A DNA stretch of 64,000 bases from assembly GCF_004795105.1 (NCBI RefSeq), contig NZ_SSBL01000003.1, forward strand, positions 496,001-560,000, in the 5' to 3' direction. The notes below the pieces were generated by a model that saw only the letters and a program-made list of their open reading frames with translations, did no database searches and was not told the DNA's origin. Of this stretch, positions 61,283 to 64,000 are shown one piece after another. A program made the position numbers and the translations under genes. Position 1 is the first letter of the stretch, and each line of letters starts with the position of its first letter. The DNA comes from Streptomyces sp. A0642 (lineage in GTDB: Bacteria > Actinomycetota > Actinomycetes > Streptomycetales > Streptomycetaceae).

Positions 61283-64000
61283 GTGCACAGGAGACTTGCC
61301 CGGCCCTTAGCGGCGCTCACCGGCACCCTGCTCGCTGCGACGGGAGCCCTCACGGCCCAGCAGAGACCGGCCGAAGCGGCCCCGGCAGCACCCGAGTTCC
61401 AGCAGGTCACCCTTGCCAAGGGGGTGGCCGAGACCGGTGAGCCGATGACGCTCACGGTCCTGCCCGACCGATCCGTTTTGCACACCTCGCGGGACGGCAC
61501 CCTGCGACTCACCGACGCGGCCGGCACCACCAGGGTCGCCGGCAAGCTGGACGTCTACTCGCACGACGAGGAGGGTCTCCAGGGCGTCGGCGTCGACCCG
61601 GCCTTCGCCACCAACCGCTTCGTCTACCTCTACTACGCCCCGAAGCTCTCCACTCCCTCCGGAGACGCCCCGGCGGACGGCTCGGCCGCCGACTTCGCCC
61701 CCTTCGACGGCGTCAACCGGCTCTCCCGCTTCGTCCTGAAGCCGGACGGCACCCTGGACACCGCCAGCGAGAAGAAGGTCCTGGACGTGCCCGCGAGCCG
61801 GGGACTGTGCTGCCACGTCGGCGGTGACATCGACTTCGACGCCCAGGGCAACCTGTACCTCTCCACCGGTGACGACAGCAACCCCTTCGCCTCCGACGGC
61901 TACACCCCCATCGACGAGCGGCCCACTCGCAACCCCGCCTACGATGCCCAGCGCTCGGCGGGCAACACCAACGACCTGCGCGGCAAAGTCCTCCGGATCA
62001 AGGTCAACGCCGACGGAAGCTACTCCGTGCCGGCGGGCAACCTCTTCGCCCCCGGCACCGCCAGAACCCGGCCCGAGATCTACGCCATGGGCTTCCGCAA
62101 CCCCTTCCGGATGACCGTCGACAAGCCCACCGGCATCGTTTACCTCGGTGACTACGGCCCCGACGCGGGCACCGCCAGTGCCACCCGCGGGCCCGCCGGG
62201 CAGGTCGAGTTCAACCGCATCACCAAGGCCGGCAACTACGGCTGGCCCTACTGCACCGGAAACAACAACGCCTACATCGACTACAACTTCGCCACGTCGG
62301 TGTCCGGCGCCGCGTTCTCCTGTTCGGCGCCCAAGAACACTTCGCCGAACAACACGGGCCTGACCGACCTCCCCGCGGTCCAGCCCGCGTGGATCCCGTA
62401 CGACGGGGGATCGGTCCCAGAGTTCGGCAGCGGGTCGGAGTCGCCCATGGGGGGACCGGTCTACCACTACGACGCTGCCTCCACCTCCGAGGTCAAGTTC
62501 CCGGAAAGCTTCGACGGGGACTTCTTCGCGGGCGAGTTCGGCCGCAAGTGGATCAAGCGCATCGAGCAGGCCGGTGACGGCACCGTACAGTCCATCAACG
62601 CGTTCCCCTGGCAGGGCACCCAGGTCATGGACATGGCCTTCGGCCCCGACGGTGCGCTGTACGTGCTCGACTACGGCACCGGCTACTTCAACGGGGACGA
62701 GAACAGCGCGGTCTACCGCATCGAGAACGTCAGCGGCGGACGGTCCCCGCTCGCACAGGCCTCGGCCGACCGCACCTCGGGCACCTCCCCCCTCGCCGTG
62801 AAGTTCTCCTCGGCCGGGACCTCCGACCCCGACGGTGACCCCCTGTCCTACGCCTGGAAGTTCGGAGACGGCGGTACGTCGACGGCGGCCGACCCCGCCC
62901 ACACCTACACCGCCCATGGCCAGTACAGCGCGGAACTGACCGTCTCCGACGGCACCGGCCGGACGGCGACCGCCTCCGTCACCGTCACCGTGGGCAACAC
63001 CGCGCCCACCGTGAAGCTGGAACTGCCCCTCGACGGCCGGATCATCGACCCCGGCGCAGCGGTGCCCTTCAAGGTGACCGTCACCGATCCGGAGGACGGC
63101 ACCATCGACTGCTCCAAGGTCAAGGTCACCTTCATCATCGGCCACGACAGCCACGGCCACCCGCAGACCTCGGCCACCGGCTGCTCCGGCACCGTGCAGA
63201 CCATCGCCGACGGCGAGCACGACCCCAACGCCAACATCTTCGGCGTCTGGGACGCCGAGTACACCGACAAGGGAGCGAACGGGCAGCCCGCCCTGACCAC
63301 GCACGACGAGCACATCAGCCAGCCCAGCCACCGCCAGGCCGAGCACTACGGCGGCTCCGCCGGGGTGTCGGTCGTCAGCCACACCGCCGCCCACGGCGGC
63401 AAGACCGTCGGCAACATCGAGAACGGCGACTGGATCTCCTTCAAGCCCTACGCCCTCGACAACGCCACCAAGCTGACCGCCCGTGTCTCCTCCGCCGGCG
63501 CCGGCGGCACGCTCGAGGTCCGCGCAGGCTCGCCCACGGGCACTCTGCTCGGTTCCGTGGCTGTCCCCGTCACGGGAAGCTGGGAGACGTTCCAGGACGT
63601 GTCCACGAAGCTGACCAACCGCCCGGCCGGCACCACCACGCTGCACCTCGTCTTCAAGGGCGGCAGCGGCTCCCTCTTCGACGTGGATGAGTTCAGTGTC
63701 ACCACGTCGGGCGCGTCCGGTCCTCGGGAGGGTGCGATCACGGGGATCGGTGGCAAGTGCGTGGACGTGGACGGGGCATCGTCGGCGGACGGGACGCAGA
63801 TCCAGTTGTACACGTGCAATCAGACGGCCGCGCAGAAGTGGACGGTGGGTACGGACAGCACGCTGAGGGCACTCGGCAAGTGCATGGACGTCAGTGGCGG
63901 CGGTACGGCGGACGGGACCAAGGTCCAGTTGTACGGGTGCAACGGCTCCGGGGCGCAGAAGTGGACGTCCGCGGCTGACGGGACGCTGCGCAATCCCCAG
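61283..64000 (+). CDS. secreted glucose/sorbosone dehydrogenase-like protein with PKD, CBM6-like and ricin-lectin modules (partial)
   Basis: 906 codons are visible and the frame is open at the right edge. GTG 61283 has GGAGG 6 bases upstream; ATG 61277 would abut it. Signal peptide at about 1-32. Residues 35-490: PQQ-type sugar dehydrogenase beta-propeller (HDEEGLQGVGVDPAF, LCCHVGGDIDFDAQGNLYLS, YAMGFRNPFRMTVD). About 495-575: PKD domain (SSAGTSDPDGDPLSYAWKFG). About 690-810: CBM6-like (AGVSVVSHTAAHGGKTVGNI). From about 820: ricin-type beta-trefoil with KCVDVDGASS and KCMDVSGGGT repeats, QKW motifs. Related proteins are annotated ThuA- or GSDH-type; the sugar oxidised is unknown. Confidence 0.88.
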   Translation, partial: MHRRLARPLAALTGTLLAATGALTAQQRPAEAAPAAPEFQQVTLAKGVAETGEPMTLTVLPDRSVLHTSRDGTLRLTDAAGTTRVAGKLDVYSHDEEGLQGVGVDPAFATNRFVYLYYAPKLSTPSGDAPADGSAADFAPFDGVNRLSRFVLKPDGTLDTASEKKVLDVPASRGLCCHVGGDIDFDAQGNLYLSTGDDSNPFASDGYTPIDERPTRNPAYDAQRSAGNTNDLRGKVLRIKVNADGSYSVPAGNLFAPGTARTRPEIYAMGFRNPFRMTVDKPTGIVYLGDYGPDAGTASATRGPAGQVEFNRITKAGNYGWPYCTGNNNAYIDYNFATSVSGAAFSCSAPKNTSPNNTGLTDLPAVQPAWIPYDGGSVPEFGSGSESPMGGPVYHYDAASTSEVKFPESFDGDFFAGEFGRKWIKRIEQAGDGTVQSINAFPWQGTQVMDMAFGPDGALYVLDYGTGYFNGDENSAVYRIENVSGGRSPLAQASADRTSGTSPLAVKFSSAGTSDPDGDPLSYAWKFGDGGTSTAADPAHTYTAHGQYSAELTVSDGTGRTATASVTVTVGNTAPTVKLELPLDGRIIDPGAAVPFKVTVTDPEDGTIDCSKVKVTFIIGHDSHGHPQTSATGCSGTVQTIADGEHDPNANIFGVWDAEYTDKGANGQPALTTHDEHISQPSHRQAEHYGGSAGVSVVSHTAAHGGKTVGNIENGDWISFKPYALDNATKLTARVSSAGAGGTLEVRAGSPTGTLLGSVAVPVTGSWETFQDVSTKLTNRPAGTTTLHLVFKGGSGSLFDVDEFSVTTSGASGPREGAITGIGGKCVDVDGASSADGTQIQLYTCNQTAAQKWTVGTDSTLRALGKCMDVSGGGTADGTKVQLYGCNGSGAQKWTSAADGTLRNPQ

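Noticed and set aside
61307..63646. 779-codon minus-strand frame opposite the sugar dehydrogenase gene
   Set aside because: Gly/Val-rich periodic text typical of an antisense frame of a high-GC gene; the plus strand has recognisable propeller, PKD and lectin modules.
1..64000. CRISPR arrays, tRNA or rRNA genes, phage integrase/att sites
   Set aside because: I looked for short regularly spaced repeats, cloverleaf-like text and integrase motifs and saw none that I could support.

Overview
The window is high-GC DNA with strong G/C bias at third codon positions, many GTG starts and GGAGG-type ribosome binding sites. It carries a conservon (cvn operon), SigB/SigF-type stress genes, HTH-DUF5753 regulators and secreted modular glycoside hydrolases, which together point to a Streptomyces chromosome. 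The density of broken transposases and decayed genes suggests an accessory or arm region rather than the core.

Layout. 1-2.2 kb: an RsbP-like PAS protein (cut by the window edge) translationally coupled to an RsbQ-like hydrolase, then a methyltransferase. 2.8-6.4 kb: two small secreted-fold-like hypotheticals, a TetR/DUF1348 divergent pair with twin operators, a broken hypothetical and a dehalogenase/epoxide-hydrolase-like enzyme. 6.6-11.9 kb: a complete conservon on the minus strand, cvnA (sensor-kinase-like ATPase), cvnB (roadblock), cvnC (DUF742), cvnD (Ras-like GTPase), then two P450 genes. The first P450 (CvnE) has lost the ExxR motif and the second is canonical. 13.6-14.7 kb: a three-gene membrane-stress operon (holin-X-like, DUF3618, DUF4235). 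15.3-22.3 kb: regulator/enzyme pairs (MerR with a chlorophyllase-like hydrolase; PadR with a FAD monooxygenase and a coupled 45-codon ORF), DoxX, an ECF41/SigJ-type sigma factor and a BKACE enzyme. 22.7-27.5 kb: transposase relics, a phospholipase D-type protein divergent from a SigB/F-type sigma factor, a GvpU-like protein and a uronate-dehydrogenase-like SDR containing a TTA codon.

27.8-47 kb is a mosaic: SGNH hydrolase, a dead TetR with an intact palindromic operator, SDR, metallo-hydrolase, gamma-carbonic-anhydrase-like protein, a MerR/class II aldolase/carboxymuconolactone-decarboxylase-like unit, MarR/NmrA, F420-type reductase and a tandem GNAT. These are interleaved with fragments of IS5, IS256, PIN, CdiI-like and other genes. 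47.9-64 kb: a large secreted beta-helix protein with a LacI-type operator upstream, a nucleotidyltransferase of the lincosamide/aminoglycoside type, an HTH-DUF5753 regulator lacking its usual DUF397 partner, and an AraC-type regulator divergent from a quinone oxidoreductase. Next comes an apparently intact IS5-family element of about 1.27 kb, inserted exactly at the stop codon of a GH76 mannanase gene. A divergent, secreted glucose/sorbosone-dehydrogenase-like protein with PKD, CBM6-like and ricin-lectin modules runs off the end.

The two most unusual mobile features are (i) a family of about 168-bp MITE-like elements with perfect 25-bp inverted ends whose two arms have changed in concert, present as two full copies, one 40-bp double-ended remnant and one lone end, and (ii) the 1.27-kb IS, which carries a convergent 113-aa passenger ORF and reads its transposase through a canonical A AAG GGG minus-one slippery site.
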